This document shows positions 29,566 to 40,516 of a stretch of DNA of 64,000 nt, piece after piece. A program made the position numbers and the translations under genes. A model generated the notes under the pieces. It worked only from the letters and a program-made list of their open reading frames with translations. It was not told the DNA's origin and did not search any database. Each line of letters starts with the position of its first letter. Within the stretch, counting starts at the first letter, position 1. Source of the stretch: Hoeflea ulvae (GTDB taxonomy: Bacteria; Pseudomonadota; Alphaproteobacteria; Rhizobiales; Rhizobiaceae); the NCBI RefSeq assembly GCF_026619435.1, contig NZ_JAOVZQ010000001.1:441501-505500 (forward strand), read 5' to 3'.

Positions 29566-30957
29566 ATGACCGATCTCACCGCCGCCCTTTCTGCTGCCGA
29601 CGCCAATCTCGATGACAGCCTCGAGCGGCTGTTTGGACTGCTGCGCATCCAGTCGATTTCAACCGACCCGGCTTTTGCGCCCGAGTGCCGCCGTGCCGGG
29701 CAATGGCTGGTTGATGAGCTGAGCTCCCTGGGTTTTGAAGCCAGCCTGCGTGACACCACCGGTCATCCCATGGTTGTCGCCCACCACGACGGCGCCACCC
29801 CGGATGCGCCGCATTACCTGTTTTACGGCCACTACGACGTGCAGCCGGTCGATCCGCTCAATCTCTGGGTCGACCCGCCGTTCGAGCCGGCGATCAAGGA
29901 GATCGCGCCCGGCCGCAAGGCGATCACCGGCCGCGGTTCCTCCGACGACAAGGGCCAGCTGATGACCTTTGTCGAGGCCTGCCGGGCCTGGAAGGCGGCA
30001 GCGGGCACCCTGCCATGCCGCATCACCATCCTGTTCGAGGGCGAGGAGGAATCCGGTTCGCCCTCGCTCAAGCCGTTTCTCAAGGCCAATGTCGAGGAAC
30101 TGACCGCGGAATGCGCCCTGGTCTGCGACACCGGCATGTGGGACCCGGAGACACCGGCGATTGCGGTTGCGCTGCGGGGCCTGGTCGGCGAGGAGGTGAC
30201 AATTCACGCCGCCGACCGCGATCTGCATTCCGGCCTGTTCGGCGGCGCTGCTGCCAATCCGCTGCATATCCTGTCAAAGATCCTTGCCGATCTGCATGAC
30301 GAGACCGGCCGGGTGACGCTGGACGGCTTTTACGACGGCGTCGAGGAAACCCCGGCGCAGGTGCTGGCGAGCTGGGAAAGCCTGGGCCGGACGGCGGAGG
30401 ATTTTCTCGGTGAGGTCGGCCTTTCCGTGCCCTCGGGCGAACAGGGCCGCTCGGTGCTGGAGCAGACCTGGGCGCGGCCCACGGCCGAGGTCAACGGTAT
30501 GTGGGGCGGCTATACCGGCGAGGGCTTCAAGACCGTGATCGCGGCGCAGGCCTCGGCCAAGGTCTCCTTCCGGCTGGTCGGCACGCAGGATCCCGAAAAG
30601 GTGGCCGCAGCCTTCCGCGCCCATGTCGAAGCCCGCTTGCCGGCTGATTGCACGGTGAGCTATGCGCCGCATGGCGGCTCGCCGGCGATCCAGTTGCCGT
30701 TTGATTCGCCCGTCGTCACCAAAACCCGCAACGCGCTCACCGATGAATGGCCCAAGCCTGCAGTGATGATCGGCATGGGCGGCTCGATCCCCATCGTCGG
30801 CGATTTCCAGAACATTCTCGGCCTGCAATCGGTGCTGTGTGGCTTCGGACTGACCGACGACCGCATTCATTCGCCCAACGAGAAATACGACCTCAAGTCC
30901 TTCTCCAAGGGAATCCGCTCCTGGGTGCGCATCCTTGACGCCCTGTCGGTGCGCTGA
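29566..30957 (+). CDS. M20 family dipeptidase/metallopeptidase
   Basis: This 463-residue cytoplasmic zinc peptidase of the M20 family resembles dipeptidases annotated M20/M25/M40. The first metal site is in HYLFYGHYDVQPVDP. The bridging aspartate is in ITGRGSSDDKGQLM, and the catalytic glutamate pair in ILFEGEEESGSPSL. A lid/dimerisation domain lies around residues 205-330 (DRDLHSGLFGGAAANPLHIL). The ATG at 29566 follows GGAG at 7 nt; the longer in-frame reading runs back through the sRNA and is not credible. Specificity is unknown. Confidence 0.88.
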   Translation: MTDLTAALSAADANLDDSLERLFGLLRIQSISTDPAFAPECRRAGQWLVDELSSLGFEASLRDTTGHPMVVAHHDGATPDAPHYLFYGHYDVQPVDPLNLWVDPPFEPAIKEIAPGRKAITGRGSSDDKGQLMTFVEACRAWKAAAGTLPCRITILFEGEEESGSPSLKPFLKANVEELTAECALVCDTGMWDPETPAIAVALRGLVGEEVTIHAADRDLHSGLFGGAAANPLHILSKILADLHDETGRVTLDGFYDGVEETPAQVLASWESLGRTAEDFLGEVGLSVPSGEQGRSVLEQTWARPTAEVNGMWGGYTGEGFKTVIAAQASAKVSFRLVGTQDPEKVAAAFRAHVEARLPADCTVSYAPHGGSPAIQLPFDSPVVTKTRNALTDEWPKPAVMIGMGGSIPIVGDFQNILGLQSVLCGFGLTDDRIHSPNEKYDLKSFSKGIRSWVRILDALSVR

Positions 30958-31002
30958 AACCCGGCCTGTGCCGCAAGCGCGGGCTGCAAAGGGGTGGTTT
31001 CC

Positions 31003-31017
31003 TTAACCACCCCTTAA
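31003..31017. promoter_or_regulatory. CtrA-type binding site upstream of the PBP1A gene
   Basis: TTAACCACCCCTTAA fits TTAA-N7-TTAA, with the favoured TTAACC left half. It lies 159 bp upstream of the PBP1A ATG. It overlaps the right arm of an inverted repeat (GGGGTGGTT at 30991 with AACCACCCC at 31005) that may be a weak terminator for the preceding peptidase gene. Confidence 0.6.
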
Positions 31018-31175
31018 ATCGTCGCATTTAGGGTGTTGTGAGATCGCCGGGCAGTTTCGGAATGGGACATCGTCAGGTCCCGGCCCGAAATTGCTGTGAA
31101 ACCAGATCCCGGACTGCCGCCGCAAACGCTTTGCCGGTGAAGCCGACCGGGGTTCAATCAGCATCCGGACCCTTC

Positions 31176-33377
31176 ATGGCTCGCAAGAAAACCACCCGAA
31201 GCCGCATCGAACCGTCGTTTGAAGGCGGCCGCTCGAAGGCGGTGTCGCGCACTCTTGCCGATGATCGCGTGGCCGGCAAATCGGCAGCCAAATCCGGATC
31301 CGCTCCGGCCAGGCGTCGCAAGAAAACCGGGACCAAGGCCCGCAGGCCGAAGGGGCGCACCTCCCGCGGCCGGCTGACGGGCGCGTTGCGCGCGATGGTC
31401 TATTGGTGTTTTGTGCTGGCGATCTGGGGCGGCATCGCCATTGCCGGCGTGGTCATTTTCTACGGCGCACGGATGCCCAGTGCAGCCACCTGGACGATTC
31501 CCGACCGGTCGCCCAACGTCAAGATCGTCTCTGTCCGCGGCGAGACCATGGCCAATCGCGGCGCCACCGGCGGCGAGGCGCTGCTCTTGGGCGAGATGTC
31601 GCCCTATATCCCGGAAGCCGTGATCGCCATCGAGGACCGGCGCTTCTATTCGCATTTCGGCGTCGATCCGATCGGCCTGGCCCGCGCCATGGTTGCCAAT
31701 GTCATGGCCGGGCGGCTGGTGCAGGGCGGATCGACCCTGACCCAGCAATTGGCCAAGAACCTGTTCCTGTCGCCCGAGCGCACGGTTGAACGCAAGGTCC
31801 AGGAGGTGCTGCTGTCGCTGTGGCTGGAGCACCGCTTCACCAAGGACCAGATCCTGGAAATGTATCTCAATCGGGTGTTTTTCGGGTCCGGTGCCTATGG
31901 CGTCGAGGCCGCGTCGCGGCGTTATTTCCGCAAGCCCGCCCGCGATGTCTCGCTGGCCGAAGCAGCGCTTCTTGCCGGCCTGCTCAAGGCGCCGTCACGG
32001 CTCTCGCCCGCCCGTGATCCGAAGGCCGCCGAAGACCGGGCGCAAGTCGTGCTTGCCGCCATGCGTGATCAGGGCGTCGTCACCGACAGCGAAACCGCCA
32101 CGGCGCTGACCAGTCCGCAAGTGCGCGCCAAGAGCTACTGGACCGGTTCCGAAAACTATGTCGCCGATCTGGTCATGCAGCGTCTGCCCGGCCTGGTCGG
32201 CAAGATCGCCGAGGATCTGGTTGTCGACACCACCATCGATTTCAATCTTCAGCACGAGGCCGAAAAGGCGCTCAGGACGGCGCTTGCCGAAAACGGCGCC
32301 AAGCTCAATGTCAGCCAGGGGGCCCTGGTCTCCATCGACGGCACCGGTGCGGTCCGGGCGCTGATCGGCGGGCGCGAATATGCCACCAGCCAGTTCGACC
32401 GCGCCACCGATGCCCTGCGCCAGCCCGGATCGGCGTTCAAGCCTTTTGTCTACACCGCAGCACTGGAACAGGGGCGCACACCCGTATCGGTGCGCAATGA
32501 TGCGCCGGTGCGGATCGGCAAATGGACGCCGGAAAACTATGACAGCAAATATCGCGGCAAGGTCACGCTGTCGGATGCGCTGACCGATTCGCTCAACACC
32601 GTGGCGGCCCAGCTGGTCATGGAGGTCGGGCCGAAAACCGTGGTCAAGACCGCCCACCGGCTCGGCATCGAGGCGCCGCTGCAGGCCAATGCCTCGATCG
32701 CGCTTGGCACTTCCGAAGTGACGCTGCTGGAACTGACCGGAGCCTATGCGCCATTCATGAATGGCGGCTACAAGGCGACGCCGCATGTCATCCGCCGGGT
32801 CAGCACCCAGGACGGCAAGGTGCTGTATGAAAACACCTATGACAATCCGCCACGGGTCCTCGATCCGGCGGTCGCGGCGATGATGAACCAGATGCTGGTC
32901 CGGGTTGTCGAGGAAGGCACCGGCCACAATGCCAAGCTCGACCGCTGGCTGGCCGCCGGCAAGACCGGTACCACCCAGTCCTACCGCGATGCGCTGTTTG
33001 TCGGCTACACCGCCAATCTGGCCACCGGGGTCTGGTTCGGCAATGACGATGGCAAGCCGATGAAGAAGGTCACCGGCGGCGGCCTGCCGGCCCAGACCTG
33101 GAAGCAGTTCATGCAGGTGGCCCATTCAGGCCTGCCGCCGGTCAGTCTGCCGATCGGCGGCCCGGTGCCCCCCGTCGCCATCGACGGGCCTGGATCGGGC
33201 GAGGGCGATGCCGTGGCCGATCTGGTGCGCGGCCTGGCGCCGGTGCCGGTCTCGCGGGATGCGACGGGTGCCACCGGGCAGGGCTTTTTGACCCCGCCGG
33301 CCGATGTCGGCGGCGGTTCGGCGCCCAATGCCAATCCAAAGCGAACCACCCTGCTTGATATCCTGATGGGCAATTAA
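31176..33377 (+). CDS. Penicillin-binding protein 1A, bifunctional transglycosylase/transpeptidase
   Basis: This class A PBP (733 aa) polymerises and cross-links peptidoglycan. The basic cytoplasmic N-terminus (about 70 residues rich in K and R) leads to one membrane helix near residues 75-95. The GT51 domain shows EDRRFYSHFGVDPIG, the catalytic-region GGSTLTQQLAKNLFLS, and LEMYLNRVFFGSGAYG. The transpeptidase has SxxK in PGSAFKPFVY, SxN in DSLNTVAAQ, and KTG in AAGKTGTTQSY. The C-terminal tail is rich in proline and glycine. The ATG at 31176 was chosen because the upstream in-frame stretch is not conserved in character. It is preceded by a CtrA-type site. Confidence 0.93.
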   Translation: MARKKTTRSRIEPSFEGGRSKAVSRTLADDRVAGKSAAKSGSAPARRRKKTGTKARRPKGRTSRGRLTGALRAMVYWCFVLAIWGGIAIAGVVIFYGARMPSAATWTIPDRSPNVKIVSVRGETMANRGATGGEALLLGEMSPYIPEAVIAIEDRRFYSHFGVDPIGLARAMVANVMAGRLVQGGSTLTQQLAKNLFLSPERTVERKVQEVLLSLWLEHRFTKDQILEMYLNRVFFGSGAYGVEAASRRYFRKPARDVSLAEAALLAGLLKAPSRLSPARDPKAAEDRAQVVLAAMRDQGVVTDSETATALTSPQVRAKSYWTGSENYVADLVMQRLPGLVGKIAEDLVVDTTIDFNLQHEAEKALRTALAENGAKLNVSQGALVSIDGTGAVRALIGGREYATSQFDRATDALRQPGSAFKPFVYTAALEQGRTPVSVRNDAPVRIGKWTPENYDSKYRGKVTLSDALTDSLNTVAAQLVMEVGPKTVVKTAHRLGIEAPLQANASIALGTSEVTLLELTGAYAPFMNGGYKATPHVIRRVSTQDGKVLYENTYDNPPRVLDPAVAAMMNQMLVRVVEEGTGHNAKLDRWLAAGKTGTTQSYRDALFVGYTANLATGVWFGNDDGKPMKKVTGGGLPAQTWKQFMQVAHSGLPPVSLPIGGPVPPVAIDGPGSGEGDAVADLVRGLAPVPVSRDATGATGQGFLTPPADVGGGSAPNANPKRTTLLDILMGN

Positions 33378-33442
33378 TAGGTAAAGCGGCAGCTTGAGTC
33401 CGCAAAACAGACTTCAGCTCATAAACTGGCAGTGCTGTGGCG

Positions 33443-33480
33443 CTTGCAGTCTTGAGGCGACATTCTTATATACGCCTCAA
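33443..33480 (+). promoter_or_regulatory. dnaK promoter with inverted repeat around the -10 element
   Basis: CTTGCA (33443-33448) and TTATAT (33466-33471) are 17 bp apart, a plausible heat-shock or housekeeping promoter with a start near 33478. A perfect inverted repeat TTGAGGCG (33452-33459) / CGCCTCAA (33473-33480) brackets the -10. It is not the CIRCE element bound by HrcA. Confidence 0.5.
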
Positions 33481-33630
33481 CGCTTCCGGCGGGCGCCGCT
33501 TTGCAGTGGTCTGGCCTGGATAGCGGAGACGGATGGCACTCGTCATCCTGTTTTCAGTAATGTCCCGTTAGGGGCTGTCGTATGGAACGCCTGACCGGGT
33601 CCCGGCAGCTCGCTTCAAGGAGAAAGTAAT

Positions 33631-35553
<1,923 letters not shown>

Positions 35554-35568
35554 TAGGCGAACGCAACG

Positions 35569-35592
35569 GACCCGGGAGTTCTCTCCCGGGTC
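35569..35592 (+). terminator. Hairpin between dnaK and dnaJ
   Basis: A 10-bp stem (GACCCGGGAG/CTCCCGGGTC, loop TTCT) lies 15 bp past dnaK, with no T-run after it. It is probably an attenuating or mRNA-stabilising structure rather than a full terminator, since dnaJ begins 58 bp further on. Confidence 0.6.
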
Positions 35593-35649
35593 ACGATCCG
35601 GCACCCCGGCCGGTAGCGGTAAGTGAACTCAGGACGTCGGCGGAGTAGT

Positions 35650-36780
35650 ATGGCCAAGGCTGATTTTTACGAAACACTCGGTGTGGCGCGTGGCGCGGAC
35701 GAGAAGGAGCTGAAAGGCGCCTATCGCAAACTTGCCATGAAGTTCCACCCGGACAAGAACCCCGACAATGCCGAGGCCGAGCACAAGTTCAAGGAGATCT
35801 CCGAGGCCTACGAGACCTTGAAGGATCCCCAGAAGCGTGCGGCCTATGACCGGTTCGGCCACGCTGCCTTCGAACAGGGCGGCATGGGCGGCGGCGGCAT
35901 GGGTGGCGGCGGCGGTTTCTCGGACATCTTCGAGGATATTTTCGGCGAGATGATGGGCGGCCGTGGCGGCCGACGCTCGGCCGGTGGCCGCGAGCGCGGC
36001 GCCGATCTGCGCTACAATATGGAGATCTCGCTCGAGGAAGCCTATGAGGGCAAGACCGCGCAGATCCGTGTTCCCACATCCATCACCTGTGATGTCTGCA
36101 GCGGCTCGGGCGCCAAGCCCGGCACCCAGCCGACCACCTGCAGCACCTGCGGCGGCGCCGGTCGCGTGCGCGCGGCGCAGGGTTTCTTCTCGGTCGAGCG
36201 CACCTGCCCGACCTGTCACGGCCGCGGCCAGACCATCACCGATCCCTGCACCAAATGCGCGGGTCAGGGCCGCGTCACCGAAGAGCGCTCGCTCTCGGTC
36301 AACATTCCGGCAGGCATCGAGGACGGCACCCGAATCCGGCTGACCGGCGAAGGCGAGGCCGGTGCGCGTGGCGGACCTGCGGGCGATCTTTACATCTTCC
36401 TGTCCGTCCGGCCGCACGCGGTGTTCCAGCGCGAAGGCGCGGACCTTTATTGTTCGGTGCCGATTTCGATGACCTCGGCAGCACTTGGCGGCAAGTTCGA
36501 GATCACCACCATGGATGGCGCGCGTTCGCGCGTGACCGTGCCCGAAGGCACCCAGCCGGGTAAGGAACTGCGGCTGCGCGGCAAGGGCATGCCGGTGCTG
36601 CGTTCGGCCCAGTTCGGCGATCTCTATATCCGGATTACCATCGAGACCCCGCAGAAACTGTCCAAACGGCAACGTGAATTGCTGACCGAATTCCAGGAAC
36701 TGTCCTCTAAAGAGACCAGTCCGGAATCCACCGGCTTCTTTTCGCGGATGAAGGGCTTTTTCGATACGCTGACTGACTGA
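35650..36780 (+). CDS. dnaJ: Chaperone DnaJ (Hsp40, type I)
   Basis: This 376-residue DnaK co-chaperone starts at the ATG at 35650, 4 nt after GGAG. The J domain (residues 1-70) has the HPD motif in [10 protein letters not shown] glycine-rich linker ([15 protein letters not shown]) leads to a zinc-finger domain with four CxxCxGxG-type repeats: [24 protein letters not shown] and CTKCAGQG. The C-terminal substrate-binding domain is complete. Together with dnaK it forms the heat-shock pair, followed by pmtA on the same strand. Confidence 0.98.
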   Translation: MAKADFYETLGVARGADEKELKGAYRKLAMKFHPDKNPDNAEAEHKFKEISEAYETLKDPQKRAAYDRFGHAAFEQGGMGGGGMGGGGGFSDIFEDIFGEMMGGRGGRRSAGGRERGADLRYNMEISLEEAYEGKTAQIRVPTSITCDVCSGSGAKPGTQPTTCSTCGGAGRVRAAQGFFSVERTCPTCHGRGQTITDPCTKCAGQGRVTEERSLSVNIPAGIEDGTRIRLTGEGEAGARGGPAGDLYIFLSVRPHAVFQREGADLYCSVPISMTSAALGGKFEITTMDGARSRVTVPEGTQPGKELRLRGKGMPVLRSAQFGDLYIRITIETPQKLSKRQRELLTEFQELSSKETSPESTGFFSRMKGFFDTLTD

Positions 36781-36886
36781 TCTTGCGGCCCGTACCGGCG
36801 TTGCTCAGGATATACCGTGTTTTACATCCAGGACCCGTCGTATAGATTGGGTTCTGGACCGGGTATAGACGCCGAAAGGGCAGGCC

Positions 36887-37483
36887 GTGAGTATCAGTTT
36901 TCCTGGACGGATCGCCAAGCATTTTGACGACGAGATCCGTTTTTTCAAAGGCTGGATGCACGGGCCCAGGGCCGTCGGCGCGATCATGCCCACCTCGTCC
37001 GTCACCGCGCGGTCGATGGCGCGGCTGATCAATCCCGCTTCCGGTCTGCCGGTGCTTGAGCTCGGACCGGGAACCGGCGTGATCACGCGCGCCATCCTGG
37101 CCCGTGGCGTTATCCCCTCCGATCTCGTCTCCGTCGAATTTTCCCCCGATTTTCATGCCCGCCTGATGGTCGATTTTCCCGGCGTCGATTTCATCTGCGG
37201 CGATGCATTCGACCTTGGCGTGACGCTGGGAAGCCTGAACACCAGCCTGTTCGATTGCGTGATTTCGGGTATTCCGCTGCTCAATTTTCCCATGGCCCGG
37301 CGCGTCGCACTGATCGAGGATCTTCTCGACCGCCTGCCGCCGGGACGTCCGGTGGTGCAGTTTTCCTATGGTCCGAAGTCCCCGGTGACCTCGCACGGCG
37401 CCAGTTTCGAGGTGATCCACCACGATTTTGTCATGCGCAACGTGCCGCCGGCGCGGTTGTGGATCTACAGGCGGACCCATTGA
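36887..37483 (+). CDS. pmtA: Phospholipid N-methyltransferase (rhizobial PmtA)
   Basis: This SAM-dependent enzyme methylates phosphatidylethanolamine stepwise to phosphatidylcholine at the inner membrane. At 198 residues it matches the Sinorhizobium type. The SAM-binding loop is VLELGPGTGVITRAIL, with VEFSPDFHARL and the GDAFDL acidic residue after it. The N-terminal segment (FDDEIRFFKGWMHGPRAVGA) carries the PmtA family's typical amphipathic start. The GTG at 36887 follows AAAGGGCAGG. Its location directly after dnaK-dnaJ is, as I recall, conserved in Rhizobiales. The roughly 105 bp before it contain two TATAGA-like boxes but no convincing promoter. Confidence 0.9.
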   Translation: MSISFPGRIAKHFDDEIRFFKGWMHGPRAVGAIMPTSSVTARSMARLINPASGLPVLELGPGTGVITRAILARGVIPSDLVSVEFSPDFHARLMVDFPGVDFICGDAFDLGVTLGSLNTSLFDCVISGIPLLNFPMARRVALIEDLLDRLPPGRPVVQFSYGPKSPVTSHGASFEVIHHDFVMRNVPPARLWIYRRTH

Positions 37484-37571
37484 TTTCATGAAGAAGCCGG
37501 TTGTGCGGCCTGTCTGCCCGGCAGGACGGCGCGGGCGCCGCGCAACCGGCAACACAGCAGCGGAGTAGCAG

Positions 37572-38153
37572 ATGACACCCAAGATCCTGGTCTTGCCCGG
37601 CTCCAACCGGAGCGGTTCCTTCAACGCGGCCCTGGCTGCCGCCGCAGCGGTCGAACTGGCCCAGCAGGGTGCGGATGTGACCCGCATCTCTCTGGCCGAT
37701 TACCCGCTGCCGATCGTCGATGAAAACCTCAAGAACCAGTCGGGCATTCCGGACAATGCCATGAAGCTCGGCCGTCTGATCGCCGCACAGGACGGGGTGT
37801 TTCTGTGTTGCCCGGAATATAATTCGTCGATCCCGCCGCTTCTCAAGAACATGATCGACTGGGTCAGCCTGATTGCGAAGGACGGCGAGCGGGCGGTCAA
37901 GCCCTGGGCCGGCCGCTACGTGGCGCTCGGCTCGGCCTCCAACGGCAAGTTCGCAGGCATCCGGTGCCTGTCGCATGTCCGTCCGGTGATGATGAATGTC
38001 GGTGCGCAGGTCGTCAGCGAGCAATGTTCGGTCGGCGGCGCGGCCTCCGCCTTTGGCGAGGACGGGCGGATCATCGACGAGCGCACCCAGGCAATGCTGA
38101 CCAGGGCCTGCACCTCGCTGATCACCCATTGCGTCATGATGAACAGCCGCTGA
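37572..38153 (+). CDS. NADPH-dependent FMN reductase family protein
   Basis: This 193-residue flavodoxin-like protein begins [18 protein letters not shown], the FMN-phosphate loop of the SsuE/chromate-reductase group. [20 protein letters not shown] forms the second flavin-binding strand-loop. It probably reduces FMN, quinones or other small acceptors with NAD(P)H in the cytoplasm. It lies between pmtA and pyrF on the same strand, with about 90 bp on each side, so it may be part of the same transcript. The physiological substrate cannot be assigned. Confidence 0.85.
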   Translation: MTPKILVLPGSNRSGSFNAALAAAAAVELAQQGADVTRISLADYPLPIVDENLKNQSGIPDNAMKLGRLIAAQDGVFLCCPEYNSSIPPLLKNMIDWVSLIAKDGERAVKPWAGRYVALGSASNGKFAGIRCLSHVRPVMMNVGAQVVSEQCSVGGAASAFGEDGRIIDERTQAMLTRACTSLITHCVMMNSR

Positions 38154-38244
38154 GCCGCAGGCCGCGGGCCGCGGCGGCGGCGCGAACAGGCTTGCGAAGC
38201 CCGTGTCTTCATGCGAGTACCGGAAAACACGGAGGGAATGCATC

Positions 38245-38973
38245 ATGGAAAATGCAGTGCTTGATCAAGCTTCGCCTGCCAGTGACACCATTGACCCGCG
38301 CCTGATTGTCGCGCTCGATGTGCCCAGCGTCGCCGAGGCCGAGGCGCTGGTGGCGCGCATCGACAATGAGGCGGTGTTCTTCAAGATCGGCTATCAGCTC
38401 GCCTTTGCCGGAGGTCTGCTGCTGGCGCGCGACCTCAAGGCTTCGGGCCGCAAGGTCTTTCTCGACATGAAACTGCTCGACATCGACAACACGGTTGCCA
38501 AGGGCGTGGAGAGCGTTGTCCGCATGGGCGTCGACATGCTCACCCTGCACGCCTATCCCAAGGCCATGCGGGCTGCAGTTGAGGCCGCGCGGGGCAGTGA
38601 TCTCTGCCTGCTCGGCGTTACGGTGCTGACCTCGATGGACGCGGATGATCTGGCCGACGCCGGCTATGCCGCCACGCCCGAACAGCTGGTCCTGCGCCGC
38701 GCAGCCCAAGCGCGCGACGCCGGCATGGGCGGCATCGTCTGCTCGGCCGCCGAAGCCCGCGCCGTGCGGACCATCGTCGGTCCCGGCATGGCCATCGTCA
38801 CACCGGGCATCCGCCCGGCCGGCGCCGAGCACGGCGATCAGAAACGGGTGATGACGCCGGCGCAGGCGCTCGAAGCCGGCGCCTCGCACCTGGTGGTCGG
38901 CCGTCCGGTCTCGGCGGCAAGCGACCCGGCCGCCGCTGCCCGCGCAATCCGCCTGGAAATGGCGCAATACTGA
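38245..38973 (+). CDS. pyrF: Orotidine-5'-phosphate decarboxylase
   Basis: This last enzyme of de novo UMP synthesis has 242 residues. The barrel opens [17 protein letters not shown], and the catalytic D-K-D array lies in [16 protein letters not shown]. The phosphate-gripping end is [13 protein letters not shown] ([17 protein letters not shown]), with [18 protein letters not shown]. The ATG at 38245 follows GGAGGGA, a much better site than the upstream in-frame start. It is followed 19 bp later by the small DUF1330 gene, probably in one operon. Confidence 0.95.
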   Translation: MENAVLDQASPASDTIDPRLIVALDVPSVAEAEALVARIDNEAVFFKIGYQLAFAGGLLLARDLKASGRKVFLDMKLLDIDNTVAKGVESVVRMGVDMLTLHAYPKAMRAAVEAARGSDLCLLGVTVLTSMDADDLADAGYAATPEQLVLRRAAQARDAGMGGIVCSAAEARAVRTIVGPGMAIVTPGIRPAGAEHGDQKRVMTPAQALEAGASHLVVGRPVSAASDPAAAARAIRLEMAQY

Positions 38974-38992
38974 CACCGGAGGGGAAGCCGAC

Positions 38993-39286
38993 ATGGCAAA
39001 GGGATACTGGATCGGGCGCATTGATGTGCATGATGCGGAGGCCTACAAGGCCTATGTCGAAACCGCGACGCCCGCCTACAGGGAGTTCGGCGCGACATTT
39101 CTGGTGCGTGGCGGCGAATTCGACCCGGTCGAAGGAAACGCCCGTGCGCGCAATGTCGTGATCGAATTCCCCACTTACGAGGCGGCGCTGGCCTGCTACG
39201 CCTCCGAAACCTATCAAAAGGCCCGGGCAATCCGCCAGAAAGTCTCCGATGGCGAGCTGATCGTCATCAAGGGCCACGACGGCTGA
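38993..39286 (+). CDS. DUF1330 family small protein
   Basis: This 97-residue ferredoxin-fold (dimeric alpha-beta barrel) protein shows the DUF1330 pattern: YWIGRIDVHDAEAYKAYVE, FLVRGGEFDPVEG, and VVIEFPTYEAALACY. Function in the family is not established; the fold is shared with small monooxygenases and stress proteins. GGAGG stands 9 nt before the ATG, and the gene follows pyrF closely, an arrangement seen in other rhizobia. The 229 bp after it, up to the next gene, show no clear feature. Confidence 0.85.
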   Translation: MAKGYWIGRIDVHDAEAYKAYVETATPAYREFGATFLVRGGEFDPVEGNARARNVVIEFPTYEAALACYASETYQKARAIRQKVSDGELIVIKGHDG

Positions 39287-39515
39287 GGCACCGGGATCCG
39301 GTCCGGTCGATATGGCGCAGGACTTGGCCCTTCACCTTGCCGCCGTTTTTGACTATGAGCTTCGTTGACCATTTGCATTTGTCCTCGAAGCGGCAGCGGT
39401 TTGAGGCTAATGTCGCCTATTGAGACTATCCCCGCTGCAGCGGTTTTGCGTCAGACCTGACGCGGCGCTTCAGTCACATTTACCTGCCCCAATGATCCTG
39501 TCAGGGAGAGCACAG

Positions 39516-40496
39516 ATGACATCGCTGAACCAACCCAAGCTCGTCACGGTATTCGGCGGGTCCGGCTTTGTTGGCCGCCACGTGGTGCGCGCACTCGCCC
39601 GCCGCGGTTACCGGATCAGGGTGGCCGTGCGCCGGCCCGATCTCGCCATTCACCTTCAGCCGCTCGGCGGCGTCGGCCAGATCATGGCCGTTCAGGCCAA
39701 TCTGCGTAACCGCGATTCGGTCGACCGGGCGGTTCAGGGCGCCGATCACGTGATCAATTGCGTCGGCATTCTCTTCGAATCGGGCCGCAACACCTTTGAT
39801 TCGGTCCAGGCCTTTGGCGCCCGCGCGGTGGCCGAAGCTGCCCGTGCCGCCGGCGCCGGCCTGACCCATATCTCGGCCATCGGCGCCGATGCCGAATCGG
39901 ACTCCGATTATGCCAGATCCAAGGGTCTCGCCGAGGCAGCCGTGTCCAGGATCCTGCCCGAGGCGGTGATCCTGCGTCCCTCGATCGTGTTCGGACCGGA
40001 AGACGGCTTCTTCAACAAATTCGCGGAAATGGCGCGTTTCGCACCCGCCCTGCCGCTGATCGGTGGCGGCAAGACCAAATTTCAGCCGGTCTATGTCGGC
40101 GATGTTGCCGAGGCCGTGGCGCGCAGCGTCGACGGATTGCTGGTTCCCGGCACGGTGTACGAGCTGGGCGGCCCGCGGGTGATGAGTTTCCGGGAATGTC
40201 TTGAGGAGATCCTCAAGATCACCTACCGCAAGCGCGCGCTGGTGACCCTGCCCTGGGGCCTGGCCTCGCTGATCGGCAAGATCGCCGGTCTCATTCCCTT
40301 CATCGAGCCGCCATTGACCAGCGACCAGGTGACCCTGCTCAAGAGCGACAATGTCGTCTCCGCCGAAGCGGCCGCGGAAAACCGGACCCTGGCCGGGATC
40401 GGCATTGCGCCGGCCACCGTCGAGGCGATCCTGCCGAGCTACCTCACCCGCTATCGCCCGCACGGCCAGTACAGCGGCACGGGGAGCGAAGCCTGA
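39516..40496 (+). CDS. Complex I NDUFA9-like NAD(P)-binding protein
   Basis: This 326-residue atypical short-chain dehydrogenase has an N-terminal Rossmann motif VTVFGGSGFVGRHVVRALA. It continues with HVINCVGILFES and the SDR-type active region around DYARSKGLAEAAV (YxxxK-like). This matches the alphaproteobacterial homologue of mitochondrial complex-I accessory subunit NDUFA9. The ATG at 39516 follows AGGGAG; a longer in-frame start at 39420 lacks support. It probably binds NAD(P)H, and a role in complex I assembly is inferred only from homology. The downstream permease gene follows without a gap. Confidence 0.87.
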   Translation: MTSLNQPKLVTVFGGSGFVGRHVVRALARRGYRIRVAVRRPDLAIHLQPLGGVGQIMAVQANLRNRDSVDRAVQGADHVINCVGILFESGRNTFDSVQAFGARAVAEAARAAGAGLTHISAIGADAESDSDYARSKGLAEAAVSRILPEAVILRPSIVFGPEDGFFNKFAEMARFAPALPLIGGGKTKFQPVYVGDVAEAVARSVDGLLVPGTVYELGGPRVMSFRECLEEILKITYRKRALVTLPWGLASLIGKIAGLIPFIEPPLTSDQVTLLKSDNVVSAEAAAENRTLAGIGIAPATVEAILPSYLTRYRPHGQYSGTGSEA

Positions 40497-40516
40497 GCGC
40501 CGCCGATCCGGCCTCC

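Noticed and set aside
33378..33630. CIRCE element before dnaK
   Set aside because: The TTAGCACTC-N9-GAGTGCTAA pattern is not present. The inverted repeat there has a different sequence and spacing.
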